From JBGPOS01 sp041488155 (GTDB taxonomy: Bacteria; Chloroflexota; Dehalococcoidia; Tepidiformales; Tepidiformaceae), in the NCBI GenBank assembly GCA_041488155.1, contig JBGPOS010000001.1, forward strand, positions 58,454-122,453: a DNA stretch of 64,000 bases, in the 5' to 3' direction. The notes under the pieces were generated by a model that worked only from the letters and a program-made list of their open reading frames with translations, had not been told where the DNA came from and did not search any database. A program made the position numbers and the translations under genes. This document shows, piece after piece, positions 1 to 8,571 of this stretch. Position 1 is the stretch's first letter. Each line of letters starts with the position of its first letter.

Positions 1-417
1 GGGGCTGACTATGACGACCCCTTCCGGGCCGTGGACGCGGCGCTGGCGAGTGTCGAGCCGTCCCGGTTCGTACTCGTCGACATGCACGCCGAAGCGACGA
101 GCGAGAAGCAGGCGATGGGATGGTACCTCGACGGGCGAGTTACAGCCGTTGTCGGGACGCATACACATGTGCCCACGGCGGACGCCAGGCTCCTGCTGCG
201 AGGCACGGCGTATTGCACGGACGCGGGAATGTGCGGCGCGCGCGATTCGGTGATCGGCGACGAGATCGACGCTGTCCTGCAGCGCTTTCTCACGCAGATG
301 CCGACTCGTCTGCCGGCGGCGAAGGGCGTGGCTGTGCTCAACGGGCTGCTCATCGAGGCAGACCCGGTGACGAAACGGGCAGTAAGTATCGAGCGGTGCG
401 ATAGAGTGGTCTGCTAG
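1..417 (+). CDS. YmdB-family metallophosphoesterase, C-terminal part (5' truncated by window)
   Basis: The frame is open from base 1 and ends at TAG 415-417, so about 138 codons of the C-terminal half are present; the family is usually about 255-270 residues. The segment VGTHTHVPTAD is the typical late metal-binding motif of the TIGR00282/YmdB family, and the downstream text (tyrosine-cysteine-threonine-aspartate, then a glycine-rich stretch) also fits. YmdB hydrolyses 2',3'-cyclic nucleotides. The stop codon shares its last base with the GTG start of the next gene, so the two are probably translationally coupled. The family call is from motif recognition only. Confidence 0.8.
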   Translation, partial: GADYDDPFRAVDAALASVEPSRFVLVDMHAEATSEKQAMGWYLDGRVTAVVGTHTHVPTADARLLLRGTAYCTDAGMCGARDSVIGDEIDAVLQRFLTQMPTRLPAAKGVAVLNGLLIEADPVTKRAVSIERCDRVVC

Positions 418-1277
418 TGGCGCGGGGCGACTTCCATCTCCACAGCACCGCTTCGGACGGTGTGCACTCGCCGACGTGGGTGATCGAGGCGGCGGCAGCG
501 CGTGGTGTGCGGGTGCTTTCGCTTACCGACCACGACTCGACGGAAGGACTGGCAGAAGCCCGGAGGGCGGCAGATCGGCTCGGCCTGAGGCTGATCCCAG
601 GGGTTGAGCTGAGCACGGACCACGGGAAGGCGGACGTCCACCTCCTCGGCTTCGGCGTTGACGTTCGTTCAGCGCGCCTGCAGGGGTTCCTCCAGGAGAT
701 GCGCGAAGGCCGGCTGGGGCGGACGGAACGAATTGTGGAAATCCTGCGCGACGAGGGGGTGCCAATCGCGCTGGGACGGGTGTTCGAGATCGCGGGAGAC
801 GCGACAGTGGGGCGGCCGCACGTAGCAAGGGCATTGATGGAGCGGGGGTACGTCGCGAACGTGCAGGAAGCCTTCGACCGGTGGCTGGGGAATGGGCAGG
901 TGGCCGACGTGCCGAGGCCGAAGCAGCCTCCAGCGGAGGCGATCCGCATCGTCCACGAGTGCGGCGGGGTGGTGTTCGTAGCGCACCCGGTGTTCATCGG
1001 CGACGATTATCCGGCCGTGATCGAAGAGCTCGCGGGGGCCGGATTGGATGGGGTGGAGACGTACTACAAGCATTACGACGCGGAGACGGTCGAGGCCCAT
1101 CGTGCGCTGGCGAATCGGCTCGGGCTGGCTACATCAGGCGGGAGTGACTACCACGGCCTGGGAAATCCCGACGACCGCGAGATTGGGGACATTCCGTTTG
1201 GCGACGCGGAGGTGGATGCGTTCGTTTCGTTCCTGGAGCGGCGGGGGGTCGATACGGGCCTGGAGAAGGTACGTTGA
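417..1277 (+). CDS. PHP-domain phosphoesterase (TrpH/YciV-like)
   Basis: A 286-residue PHP protein. The metal-binding motifs run in family order: HLHSTASDG near the N-terminus, TDHDST about 30 residues on, GVELS, an AHP segment, and GSDYHG near the C-terminus. The best-studied relatives (TrpH/YciV, RNase AM) are metal-dependent 3'-phosphoesterases/5'-3' exonucleases acting on short nucleotides. The start is GTG at 417, overlapping the previous TAG by one base. The end overlaps the fabZ ATG by one base (TGATG). Pairing with a YmdB phosphoesterase suggests a small nucleotide-salvage or RNA-turnover operon; this is inference. Confidence 0.85.
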   Translation: MARGDFHLHSTASDGVHSPTWVIEAAAARGVRVLSLTDHDSTEGLAEARRAADRLGLRLIPGVELSTDHGKADVHLLGFGVDVRSARLQGFLQEMREGRLGRTERIVEILRDEGVPIALGRVFEIAGDATVGRPHVARALMERGYVANVQEAFDRWLGNGQVADVPRPKQPPAEAIRIVHECGGVVFVAHPVFIGDDYPAVIEELAGAGLDGVETYYKHYDAETVEAHRALANRLGLATSGGSDYHGLGNPDDREIGDIPFGDAEVDAFVSFLERRGVDTGLEKVR

Positions 1278-1720
1278 TGCTCGAAGCGGACCAGATAGAG
1301 GCGATCATCCCGCATCGCTACCCGTTCCTGTTCGTCGATCGGATCGTTGAGCTGGATGAAGGGAAGCGAGGCGTCGGGATCAAGAACGTCTCGGCGAACG
1401 AGTGGTTCTTCGAAGGACACTTCCCGGGCCGGAAGGTCATGCCGGGCGTGCTCATCGTAGAGGCGATGGCACAGGTGGCAGCGGTGACGCTGCTGAAGGG
1501 CGTAGCGATGGCGGGCAAGACGCCTCTCTTCGGGGGCATAGAACAGATGCGGTTCCGGCGTCCGGTTGTGCCGGGGGACCAGCTGCGACTGGAGTTCACG
1601 CTCGAGAAGATGCGCGGCCCGATAGGCAGGGGCCACGTGCGAGCCACGGTCGACGGCAAGCTGGCGGCAGAGGGCACAATCTCGTTCGCGCTGGTTGACC
1701 TCCCAGACGCGACAGGCTGA
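1277..1720 (+). CDS. fabZ: 3-hydroxyacyl-ACP dehydratase FabZ
   Basis: A 147-residue hot-dog-fold dehydratase of fatty acid synthesis, converting 3-hydroxyacyl-ACP to trans-2-enoyl-ACP. The hallmark N-terminal IPHRYPFLFVDR is present. The catalytic His48 lies in GHFPG and the catalytic Glu62 in VEAMAQ. An in-frame TTG lies directly upstream at 1274, but ATG 1277, which overlaps the PHP gene's stop, is the natural start and gives the normal family length. It is the third gene of an overlapping operon. Confidence 0.95.
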   Translation: MLEADQIEAIIPHRYPFLFVDRIVELDEGKRGVGIKNVSANEWFFEGHFPGRKVMPGVLIVEAMAQVAAVTLLKGVAMAGKTPLFGGIEQMRFRRPVVPGDQLRLEFTLEKMRGPIGRGHVRATVDGKLAAEGTISFALVDLPDATG

Positions 1721-1796
1721 ACGCAGCCGAATCTTTACCCGCGGCGTCTTAGGCTTGAAGGTGCGTCGCCGTGCGCGTGAAGGGGCCTTTGATACG

Positions 1797-2288
1797 ATGA
1801 CCGCAGTGACCGTTGTCGTTCAGTGTCCCCGCCATCCGACGGTGGAAACCGCTCTCCGCTGCAGCCGCTGCGAGACGCCGATCTGCCCTCGCTGTCTCGT
1901 GCAAACCCCGGTAGGCGCCCGTTGCCGCGAATGCGCGCAGATCTCAAAGTCCCCGGTGTACACGCTTTCAGTAGGCCACCTCTTCAGGGCCGCTCTCGCG
2001 AGCCTCGTTGGGGGCGTAGCGATGGGGCTCATCTGGGGCTTCGTGCTCCGTCCCTTCACGTACGGGTTCCTGGCGATTTTCGTGGGTGCGGGTCTGGGCT
2101 GGGTGTTCACGCGGATGCTGGAGTTCGCTACGGGACGAAAGCGCGGACCCGCTGTCGTGGCCTTCGCGGTGATGGGGATCGCGATCGCCTGGGGTATGCA
2201 GATCCTCTTCGTGCCGTTCCAGATCATGCTGTACGGACTGGTGGCAGCGGGGGTAGGCGTTTACTTCGCCTACCAGAGCCTGCGCTAG
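1797..2288 (+). CDS. Membrane protein with N-terminal cysteine-rich zinc-binding (B-box-like) segment
   Basis: About 163 residues. The first 50 hold a series of Cys/His residues (CPRH, CSRC, CPRC, CREC) spaced like a B-box or treble-clef zinc finger. Four hydrophobic segments follow and fill the rest. Similar zinc ribbons precede rhomboid-type membrane domains in other bacteria, but no rhomboid Ser/His catalytic motif is visible here. ATG 1797 is chosen because upstream in-frame codons give a basic, unlikely leader, and an AGGGG tract lies about 13 bases before it. The function is unknown. Confidence 0.7.
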   Translation: MTAVTVVVQCPRHPTVETALRCSRCETPICPRCLVQTPVGARCRECAQISKSPVYTLSVGHLFRAALASLVGGVAMGLIWGFVLRPFTYGFLAIFVGAGLGWVFTRMLEFATGRKRGPAVVAFAVMGIAIAWGMQILFVPFQIMLYGLVAAGVGVYFAYQSLR

Positions 2289-2306
2289 ATTCGCCGGGAC
2301 GGTTGG

Positions 2307-2555
2307 CTACAGGAGGAAGGACATCGCCACAATAAAGGCGATGACTACCACGCCGACGGCCGCGATGGTCAGCAAGTCGGTGTGGACGTAGCGGTAGTCG
2401 CGGGTGACGTGGTGCTCGCGGTGCCTGGCGGGGGTGCGGCGCTGACCGTGGGCGCTCTCGCCGGCCGCTGTGGCGGCGAGCGGCGCGGAGGGCCGAGGAA
2501 GTGCGGAGGGGGGCAGCGTGCGGCGCCTGGTACGGCGGGGCTGGCGGGCTGTCAT
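2307..2555 (-). CDS. Small basic membrane protein with one C-terminal transmembrane helix
   Basis: About 82 residues: a long Arg/Pro/Ala-rich, probably disordered N-terminus, then a motif DYRYVHTDL, then one strongly hydrophobic helix ending the protein. Similar short proteins with a conserved DYRYV segment and a final helix are common in Dehalococcoidia-type genomes, from recollection of the pattern. The start at 2555 has an AGTAGGA tract 8 bases upstream; an alternative ATG lies at 2564. It follows the PAP2-type gene on the same strand. The function is unknown. Confidence 0.6.
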   Translation of the reverse strand: MTARQPRRTRRRTLPPSALPRPSAPLAATAAGESAHGQRRTPARHREHHVTRDYRYVHTDLLTIAAVGVVVIAFIVAMSFLL

Positions 2556-2614
2556 CGCTTTCATCCTACTTGTGGGCACAAGAACGGTACAGCGAGCGGG
2601 GGCGCTCGCAGAGC

Positions 2615-3577
2615 CTACAGCCGGGCGTCGGCGGGCGCGGGAAGGCGAACGAGGCGCTTCGTCACGACGTGGCAAACGACAGCGCAGCCGACGCCGGCCA
2701 GCAGGTCAAGGGCGTAGTGCTCGGCCAGATACATGAGGGAGAGCCCCATCACCAGAGAGTAGGCGAGGAGCCAGGGGGCGAACTTCGGCTGGTGGTCGCG
2801 GGCCCAGAGGTAGATAGCGAAGGTCACGGCCATATGAATCGAAGGCATGGCTGCGACGGAATTGGGTTCACCGAGCGAGGCGTAGAAGGTGCGATAGGTA
2901 TCGGAATCTACTCTGCCACCGACGAAGTCCATGATGCGGAAGGCTTCGGGCAGTGCGCCGGCGCGGGCGGCTAGCCAGGGGGGCGTTGTGGGCACGAGAA
3001 AGAAGAGCAAGAGGCCGACATACATGGTGCTGACGACGAGCACTGCGTAGCGCGGAAAGAGGTCGCGGCGCCAGATGAAGATCAGGATCGCCGCAAGGTG
3101 GGGCATGACGAAGAAGGACCAGTGGACCTCGACGGCGAGGATGTCGAGCAACGACACGCGGTTGGGCGAAAAGAGGTTGTCCTGGAGCCAGACGACGGGA
3201 TCGTTGCCGAAGAAAAGCAGCCTGTCGAGGCGGATAACGTACATGGTCTGCACGGGGATAGAGGTCTCATCGGCGTAGGAGCGGAGGAGGGTGTAGGCGA
3301 AGATGCCGCCGACGTAGGCGAACCACCAGCGGCGGGCGCGGGCGCGCCCAAGTTCGGGTAGCCAGACGAGCGTAGTAGCGCCGACGAGGGCGATTCCGAC
3401 CCAGAGATGGTCCTGCCAGATTTTCGTGACGACGGTCGCGGTCATGGCAAGGAGAAGGGTCGTCTGGAGGGCGAGGAGGGCGGCGGCGAGTAAGCGCTGG
3501 CGAGCCGGCGGTCGATCGAGGGCGACAGAAATCGGGAGTCGCATGAATCGACGCTCTTCGGGCCAGGGAATTCGCAT
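2615..3577 (-). CDS. PAP2-superfamily membrane phosphatase / inositol phosphorylceramide synthase-like protein
   Basis: A roughly 320-residue polytopic membrane protein with about six hydrophobic segments. The C-terminal part carries the two recognisable PAP2 catalytic stretches: AMPSIHMA (PSxH motif) and YLAEHYALDLLAG (His and Asp of the last motif). Such proteins dephosphorylate or transfer phospho-headgroups of lipids at the membrane surface. The upstream half of the long open frame (3578-4354) is antisense to the neighbouring gene and is not coding. ATG 3577 is used; ATG 3544 is an alternative. The gene is divergent from the 3675 gene. Confidence 0.8.
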   Translation of the reverse strand: MRIPWPEERRFMRLPISVALDRPPARQRLLAAALLALQTTLLLAMTATVVTKIWQDHLWVGIALVGATTLVWLPELGRARARRWWFAYVGGIFAYTLLRSYADETSIPVQTMYVIRLDRLLFFGNDPVVWLQDNLFSPNRVSLLDILAVEVHWSFFVMPHLAAILIFIWRRDLFPRYAVLVVSTMYVGLLLFFLVPTTPPWLAARAGALPEAFRIMDFVGGRVDSDTYRTFYASLGEPNSVAAMPSIHMAVTFAIYLWARDHQPKFAPWLLAYSLVMGLSLMYLAEHYALDLLAGVGCAVVCHVVTKRLVRLPAPADARL

Positions 3578-3674
3578 CGGGTAGAGAATAAAGCCCACGG
3601 ACTGCTGACGGAAGACGAGAAGTGTGGCAGTCTTTGCGGGGGATCGGGCCGCATCGCGGCGGTCCGGACGGAAC

Positions 3675-4712
3675 ATGCGCCGATTTCTCGTTGGGCTCGC
3701 TTTCACTGCCGCCAGCGTTGCCCTGCTCGCAAGGGTCATCGACTGGTCTACGACTGCGGCCGTGCTTGAGCACGCAGACTTCAAGTTCATCGCCCTTGCG
3801 GTGACGTGCCTGGTGCTTTCGCTTGCGGCGAAGACGGCGCGCTGGCGGCTTCTTCTGCCATCGAGCTCGGCGGTGACAACGCCGCGGCTGTATCGCATCC
3901 TGCATATCAGCTTCTTGCTGAACAATGTGCTCCCGGCGCGCCTCGGGGACGTGGCGCGGATCGCCTTGACTTCGAAGCAACCGGGGATACGGTTCGGGCA
4001 CGTCCTGTCGTCGCTGTTGACGGAGCGGCTGACGGATGCGGTCACGCTCATCACGTGCTTCGTGCTGGTGAGTCCGTTTCTGCCGATCCCGGATGCGTAT
4101 CTCCCGTGGCTGCACACCGCGTGGGTTGCCGTGGCGACGCTTTTTGTGCTCGCGGTGCTTGTGACTGTGCTGCGACGACCGCTGGGGCGGATGGGCGGGC
4201 GCCTGGCTTCGAACAGGCACGTTCGGGGCAACCGGCGTCTGCGGGACGAAGCGACGTCGTTTCGGGAGGGCTGGCGCCAGCTCTTCTCAAGAAAGCACGT
4301 ACTTCGCATCTGGGGCTGGTCGGGGATGGCCTGGATCGGAGCGTTCGCGATCAACTACATGCTGATGCAGGCGCTGCGGATCGACGCACCGATGGCTGTG
4401 GCGGTGCTGCTCACCTGCACGACGAACCTTTCGATGCTGTTGCCTTCTTCGCCGGGCTACGTGGGGGTGTTCCACGCGGCCGCGACGCTTTCGCTGCTGC
4501 CCTTTGGGGTGGGGTCGAGCGAGGCTCTTGGCTTCGCGATCCTCGCTCACCTGGTCAACGTCCTGCCCGTGAGCCTGCTCGGGGCGGCCTTCCTCCTGCT
4601 CGGGCACGAGTCAATCAATCTGAGGCTCAGCCTGAGAGCAGCGCCGGCGAGCGAGACGGCCGGCGACGAGGGCGAGGCGCTCGCTGCGGCGGTACCGGGC
4701 CATGGGCAATGA
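3675..4712 (+). CDS. UPF0104 / lysylphosphatidylglycerol synthase transmembrane-region family protein
   Basis: About 345 residues with repeated hydrophobic helices. The conserved segment NNVLPARLGDVARI near residue 80 and the later LPSSPGYVGVFH are typical of the UPF0104/AglD-LPG-synthase transmembrane family, a group of flippase-like or lipid-modifying membrane proteins. ATG 3675 gives an N-terminus starting just before the first helix. The stop codon overlaps the ATG of the following oxidoreductase (ATGA at 4709-4712), so the two are likely translationally coupled. The substrate cannot be told from sequence. Confidence 0.75.
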   Translation: MRRFLVGLAFTAASVALLARVIDWSTTAAVLEHADFKFIALAVTCLVLSLAAKTARWRLLLPSSSAVTTPRLYRILHISFLLNNVLPARLGDVARIALTSKQPGIRFGHVLSSLLTERLTDAVTLITCFVLVSPFLPIPDAYLPWLHTAWVAVATLFVLAVLVTVLRRPLGRMGGRLASNRHVRGNRRLRDEATSFREGWRQLFSRKHVLRIWGWSGMAWIGAFAINYMLMQALRIDAPMAVAVLLTCTTNLSMLLPSSPGYVGVFHAAATLSLLPFGVGSSEALGFAILAHLVNVLPVSLLGAAFLLLGHESINLRLSLRAAPASETAGDEGEALAAAVPGHGQ

Positions 4713-5338
4713 CAGCTGAATCGTTGCTGCCGGCGCCGGTCTCGTTGATCGTGATTTCGGACTTCGTCTGACCGTGGTGTTACATCGGCCTCGTTGAGGT
4801 CGAACGGTTGCAACGGGAGTACGCCGTCGAAGTCGAGTTCGCCCCGTTTCTACTGGACCCGACCACGCCGCCCGAGGGCAAGCCTCGGCGGCCTCAAACG
4901 CAGGCGAGCGACGGCCCGACGCCGATCGAGGCGAGGGGCGCGAGCCTTGGCATACGCTTCAGTCGAGGCCGGACCTGGAGCTCGAATTCGCACCTGGCGC
5001 TCGAAGCCGCGGAGTTCGCGGCCGGGCAAGGGCGTGCGATGGAGTTCCACCGGGCGATGTTTAAGGCGTACTTCGACGACCTTGAGGAGATTGGAGCGAT
5101 CGAGACGATCGTCCGCGTGGGCGAGGGCGTGGGGCTCGACCCTGAGGGGCTGCGGGAGTCACTTGAGGGCGGCCAGTACCGGAAGCTCGTCGATGAGGGC
5201 ATCCGGTGGTCACGAGAGATGGGTGTGAGCGGCGTGCCGACGTTCGTTTTCGACGAGAAGTACGGCGTCGTTGGGGCGCAGGACTACTCGGTGTTGGAAT
5301 CGATGATGGAGAAGCTGGGTCACCAGCGGCGGGGCTGA
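4709..5338 (+). CDS. FrnE/DsbA-like thiol-disulfide oxidoreductase, candidate selenoprotein (UGA at active-site Cys)
   Basis: The frame opens at ATG 4709, overlapping the previous stop, reads VSLIVISDFV, then meets TGA at 4769-4771, and continues without interruption as PWCYIGLVEVERL to 5338. Read with Sec at codon 21, the product is 209 residues with a UPWCYIG active site, where FrnE/DsbA relatives have CPWCYIG. The C-terminus has the family's cis-proline loop (GVPTFV, Pro177) and the YGVVGAQ motif, so the rest of the fold is intact. Starting after the TGA would remove the first strand and the redox motif. A hairpin just downstream fits a bacterial SECIS. A sequencing error or true nonsense mutation is the alternative. 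No selenium-insertion genes are in this window. Confidence 0.8.
4769..4803 (+). promoter_or_regulatory. Candidate bacterial SECIS element following in-frame UGA
   Basis: After UGA (4769-4771) and a 13-base spacer, 4785-4792 (TCGGCCTC) can pair with 4796-4803 (GAGGTCGA): eight consecutive pairs, one of them G-U, closing a three-base loop GTT. The loop lies 21 bases beyond the UGA and begins with G. These fit the usual description of bacterial SECIS elements: a hairpin inside the coding region, an apical loop roughly 16-37 bases after UGA, and a G in the first loop positions. An outer CCGT/ACGG pairing (4772-4775 with bases just after 4803) may extend it. Confidence 0.65.
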
Positions 5339-5343
5339 GCCGG

Positions 5344-6816
5344 CTAGAGGTCCCCGACCAGGTCGCTGGCCTGGGTGCGGAGTTCGGCGCGAAAGTCGGG
5401 GTGAGCGATGCTGATGAGCTCCTGGGCCCGCTGCCGGTGGTTCTTGTCCATCAGCCTTGCGACGCCGAACTCGGTGATGACGGTGTCCGCGAGATAGCGC
5501 GGGATCGTGACCAGGGTGCCGGCTTCGTGGCGCGCCACCACTTTGGAGACGGTGCCTTCGATGGCGGTTGAGCGCATGACGGTGATGGCGCGGCCGCCCT
5601 TGCAGAGGGCGGCGGCGATGTGGGTGTCGGGCTGGCCGCCGGTGCCGTTGACCATGTGTCCGCCGAACCGGCACTCGCTGGCGATCTGTCCGAGAAGGTC
5701 GACGGCGATGGCGCTGTTAATCGAAGTCATGTTGCGGTTTTGGGCCATGAGGAGCGGGTTGAGCAGGTAGTCCGGGTCGTAGAGCTCGAAGGCGGGATTG
5801 TCGCGGATGATGGCGAGGTCCTCTCCGTCGCAGCCGCTCCAGGCGACGGCGACGGACTTGCCCCTGTGGACGGTCTTCAGGGAGTTATCGAGGATGCCGC
5901 GTTCCCAGAGCTTTGCGAGACCTGGCGAACCGAGTTCGGTGTGAAGCCCGAGGTGGTGTGCATCGTCGAAGGCGCCCGCCTTGAACATCAGCGAGCTGGG
6001 CTGGCCCACGCCGACCTGGATGGTGTCGCCATCGCGGATGAGCTGGCGAACGTTGTCGGCTATCGCCTGGGCGGCGGGATCGATCACGACGCCGCCGAGA
6101 GCCTGTTCGAGGAGCGCCGGGGGGAGGGCGTGAAACATCGGCTCCATGAGAACGAGGGTATCGGTGCTCGCGCGACCCAGCAGGGCGTGGAGGGCGGGAC
6201 GATCGTTCTCCGGGGCGAGGGTGTCGATTCGCTCGCGAATCGCCGCCATGTCGACGGGCTTGATGACGCCATCGACGAAGGCTGTAATCTCGGAGACGTG
6301 CACCCAGACGTCGCCGTGGACGGGGAGCATGTTGGGGTCGATGGCAGCGATGGTGGTCTTGCAGCGCCGGGTGTAGGCCTTGCGTTGCCACATATGCGCC
6401 CCGAAATGGACGTAACCCGCTTCGTTGGGTTCGCTGCAGCCCGTGAGGAAGACATCGGGGATGCGGGCTTCCTCCCGGCCGTCGTCGAAAGGCTTCATCC
6501 CGAGCATGAAGGTGGTGGGGAGGTAGGTGGCGGCGTGGGCTTCGTGGAAGGGGCGCACGGTATCGCCGATGAAGATTTCGATCTCTCTTTCGCCCCTGCG
6601 GCCGTCATCGCCAAAGAAGCTGGCGTCGTGGGGGGCGAGCCAACGGGTGTTGACGTTGGCGAGCTGCTTCGCGCGCGCCTGAAAGGCGGCGGTGAGAGGG
6701 CCTGGGGCGAGGATCGTGATTCCGACCAGGTCCCCTTCTTTGACGAGTTCCATCGCTTCTGTGAGCGATTTCGTTCGGGAGGCGTATTCGTCGCGCCAGT
6801 TGTCGTAGCGGGTCAT
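5344..6816 (-). CDS. Acetyl-CoA hydrolase / 4-hydroxybutyrate-type CoA-transferase
   Basis: 490 residues, the length of class I CoA-transferases of the acetyl-CoA hydrolase family. The N-terminal domain has GDLVGITILAPGPL. The C-terminal domain has IQVGVGQPSS and the active-site stretch LGLHTELGSPG, which matches the HTE glutamate region of 4-hydroxybutyrate and butyryl-CoA:acetate CoA-transferases. It moves CoA between acyl-CoA and a carboxylate. Substrate specificity cannot be deduced. It converges with the selenoprotein gene (5 bases apart) and is divergent from the DUF3237 gene across about 200 bases. Confidence 0.85.
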   Translation of the reverse strand: MTRYDNWRDEYASRTKSLTEAMELVKEGDLVGITILAPGPLTAAFQARAKQLANVNTRWLAPHDASFFGDDGRRGEREIEIFIGDTVRPFHEAHAATYLPTTFMLGMKPFDDGREEARIPDVFLTGCSEPNEAGYVHFGAHMWQRKAYTRRCKTTIAAIDPNMLPVHGDVWVHVSEITAFVDGVIKPVDMAAIRERIDTLAPENDRPALHALLGRASTDTLVLMEPMFHALPPALLEQALGGVVIDPAAQAIADNVRQLIRDGDTIQVGVGQPSSLMFKAGAFDDAHHLGLHTELGSPGLAKLWERGILDNSLKTVHRGKSVAVAWSGCDGEDLAIIRDNPAFELYDPDYLLNPLLMAQNRNMTSINSAIAVDLLGQIASECRFGGHMVNGTGGQPDTHIAAALCKGGRAITVMRSTAIEGTVSKVVARHEAGTLVTIPRYLADTVITEFGVARLMDKNHRQRAQELISIAHPDFRAELRTQASDLVGDL

Positions 6817-7022
6817 GAGCAGGCCCGGGACGAGGGGGTCGGTGCGTGGGGAGAGACCGTGGTTGTTGGCACAGGTTCCCTCGCGGTGTGGGAAGTCGTG
6901 GCGGGGATGCTACCAGAGCGGAGGCTGCCAACAAGGAGGCGGGCGCAGGGGTGGGTGGGCCGTGCGGGGTGAACGCCGCTCTGCTAGATTGCCGCGCAAT
7001 CACACCTGCGGAGGAGGCCCCG

Positions 7023-7448
7023 ATGGCAGCGACATCCCTGGCCGTTGAGCACCTATTTACGATGAAAGCTTCGACTGCAGCCGGAATAGTCCTCGCGGGA
7101 GGGCCACTGGGGACGCGGACGATCGTGCCGGTGACTGGCGGGACGTTCGAGGGGCCGAGGTTGAAGGGATCGATCGCCGACATGCCGGGTGGTGACTGGG
7201 TCAACGTCCGGGCGGACGGCAGTATTCGGCTGGACGTGCGGCTCGTCCTGAAGACGGACGACGGGGCAGCGATTTACATGACCTACTCGGGGATCGGGGC
7301 GCGGAAGGACGGCGCATATGCACTGCGAACGGCGCCGCAGTTCGAGACGGGCGACGAGCGCTACAGCTGGCTCAACAACGTCCAGGCGGTGGGGATCGGC
7401 TCATCGGGGAGCGGAGCCGTGACGTACGAGGTGTACGCGCTGAGCTGA
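7023..7448 (+). CDS. DUF3237 family protein
   Basis: 141 residues. The order of conserved stretches is that of DUF3237: GTRTIVPVTGGTFEGPRLKG, then GGDWVNVRADG, then IYMTYSG, and a FETGDERYSWLNN end. The family forms a small beta-barrel and its biochemical role is not established. ATG 7023 is preceded by a strong GGAGGAGG tract; longer upstream reading frames lack such a signal. The gene stands alone, divergent from the CoA-transferase, with a TAGATT hexamer near 6985 as a possible -10 element. Confidence 0.8.
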   Translation: MAATSLAVEHLFTMKASTAAGIVLAGGPLGTRTIVPVTGGTFEGPRLKGSIADMPGGDWVNVRADGSIRLDVRLVLKTDDGAAIYMTYSGIGARKDGAYALRTAPQFETGDERYSWLNNVQAVGIGSSGSGAVTYEVYALS

Positions 7449-7540
7449 GTGCAGCTGTTCCAAGAGCGACGGTGTGCATGCCGGGGAACCGAGGCCGCGC
7501 CGGCGGTGTATCTACCGCAACTGGCGACCGAGGGATTGGC

Positions 7541-8443
7541 ATGGCAGCGACCATCACTGCGCGAAGAACCGGTCATCCGAAAACAATGCTGGCGCTGGCG
7601 GCGAGCGTCGCAGCCGTGACCGTCGCCTCGCTCGGTCTTGCCGCGACGCGACCCGGGGAGGATCAAGACTCGGCGGACGCCGTTGCTTCGCCCGTCGAGT
7701 ACCGGCTCCCTGCTGGGCCGAGCGGCATCATCACGTATTCCGTCTCCGGCCACGACCCGGTCGTGGTGACGGCGACTGGCGGGCCGGCGAACGCTGCCCC
7801 GGGCGCCAGACTAGCGCGGACTCAGCCATCCGTGCCGGACGAGTTCCCGGCTCCCGACGGGACTGTCACGGCAGTCGTGATTCGTGGTGACAGCGGCGTT
7901 GTCCTGGCGCTCCGCGAAGGCAATTTGGTGCGGCAGACCGCCCAGTTGGCCGGGCCTGATTCGCCGGCACTCGTCGACGGGGGCAAAGTCCAGGCGGCAG
8001 CGGTCAAGGGGGTGCCCCTTGTCGTCGCGTGGTCGCCAGATTCGCGCACAGTGGCGTACGGGAGTCTTGTCGGCGAACCTTTCACGCTGAACGTCGCATC
8101 ACGAGACTCGGGCCACACGAAGGTCCGCGACGGTTCGTACACGCTCTCCGGCGGATACGTCGGCGAACTTGCGTGGTCTCCGGACGGGCGGTGGCTGGCG
8201 GTCTCCACGTACACCATGGACCGGAAGAACCACACGGTGTTCGTGCTGAGCGCCGCGACCGGCAGCCTTCGCCGTTTGAGCGACGGGTGCCACATCACGT
8301 GGTCGCCCGACAGTAGATTCCTGGCTATCCACCGCGACCCGCAGCCCGAGCCGGGCGCGTGGGTGATCTCGGTAGAATCGGGCGAGTCGTACGCGCTCTC
8401 TCGCGATCCCCAGGCCTACCCCCACAGCTGGGACGCGGAGTAG
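7541..8443 (+). CDS. Membrane-anchored or secreted TolB/WD40-type beta-propeller protein
   Basis: About 300 residues. A basic N-terminus followed by a hydrophobic stretch (LALAASVAAVTVASLGLAA) looks like a signal peptide or anchor. Repeated blades carry the TolB-like signature: VAWSPDSRTVAY, LAWSPDGRWLAV and ITWSPDSRFLAI. The propeller is short (roughly four visible blades), so it is probably a binding scaffold. The start at 7541 has GAGGGATT upstream; an earlier in-frame ATG exists at 7472. The role is unknown. Confidence 0.75.
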   Translation: MAATITARRTGHPKTMLALAASVAAVTVASLGLAATRPGEDQDSADAVASPVEYRLPAGPSGIITYSVSGHDPVVVTATGGPANAAPGARLARTQPSVPDEFPAPDGTVTAVVIRGDSGVVLALREGNLVRQTAQLAGPDSPALVDGGKVQAAAVKGVPLVVAWSPDSRTVAYGSLVGEPFTLNVASRDSGHTKVRDGSYTLSGGYVGELAWSPDGRWLAVSTYTMDRKNHTVFVLSAATGSLRRLSDGCHITWSPDSRFLAIHRDPQPEPGAWVISVESGESYALSRDPQAYPHSWDAE

Positions 8444-8571
8444 CCCGCTTACGGCTGCTCCGGCTCGCTGCCACCGATGCCGCTCCAGCCGGTAGAATGC
8501 CCCGAAGACACCGCGCGACTGTTGGCCCGGGACCGTGGGTCCCGCGGACTTGTGCGCTGCGACTTCGGAGG

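Noticed and set aside
5620..6972. 450-codon + strand frame opposite the CoA-transferase gene
   Set aside because: It is a high-GC shadow: no domain is recognisable and the opposite strand holds a complete, conserved enzyme.
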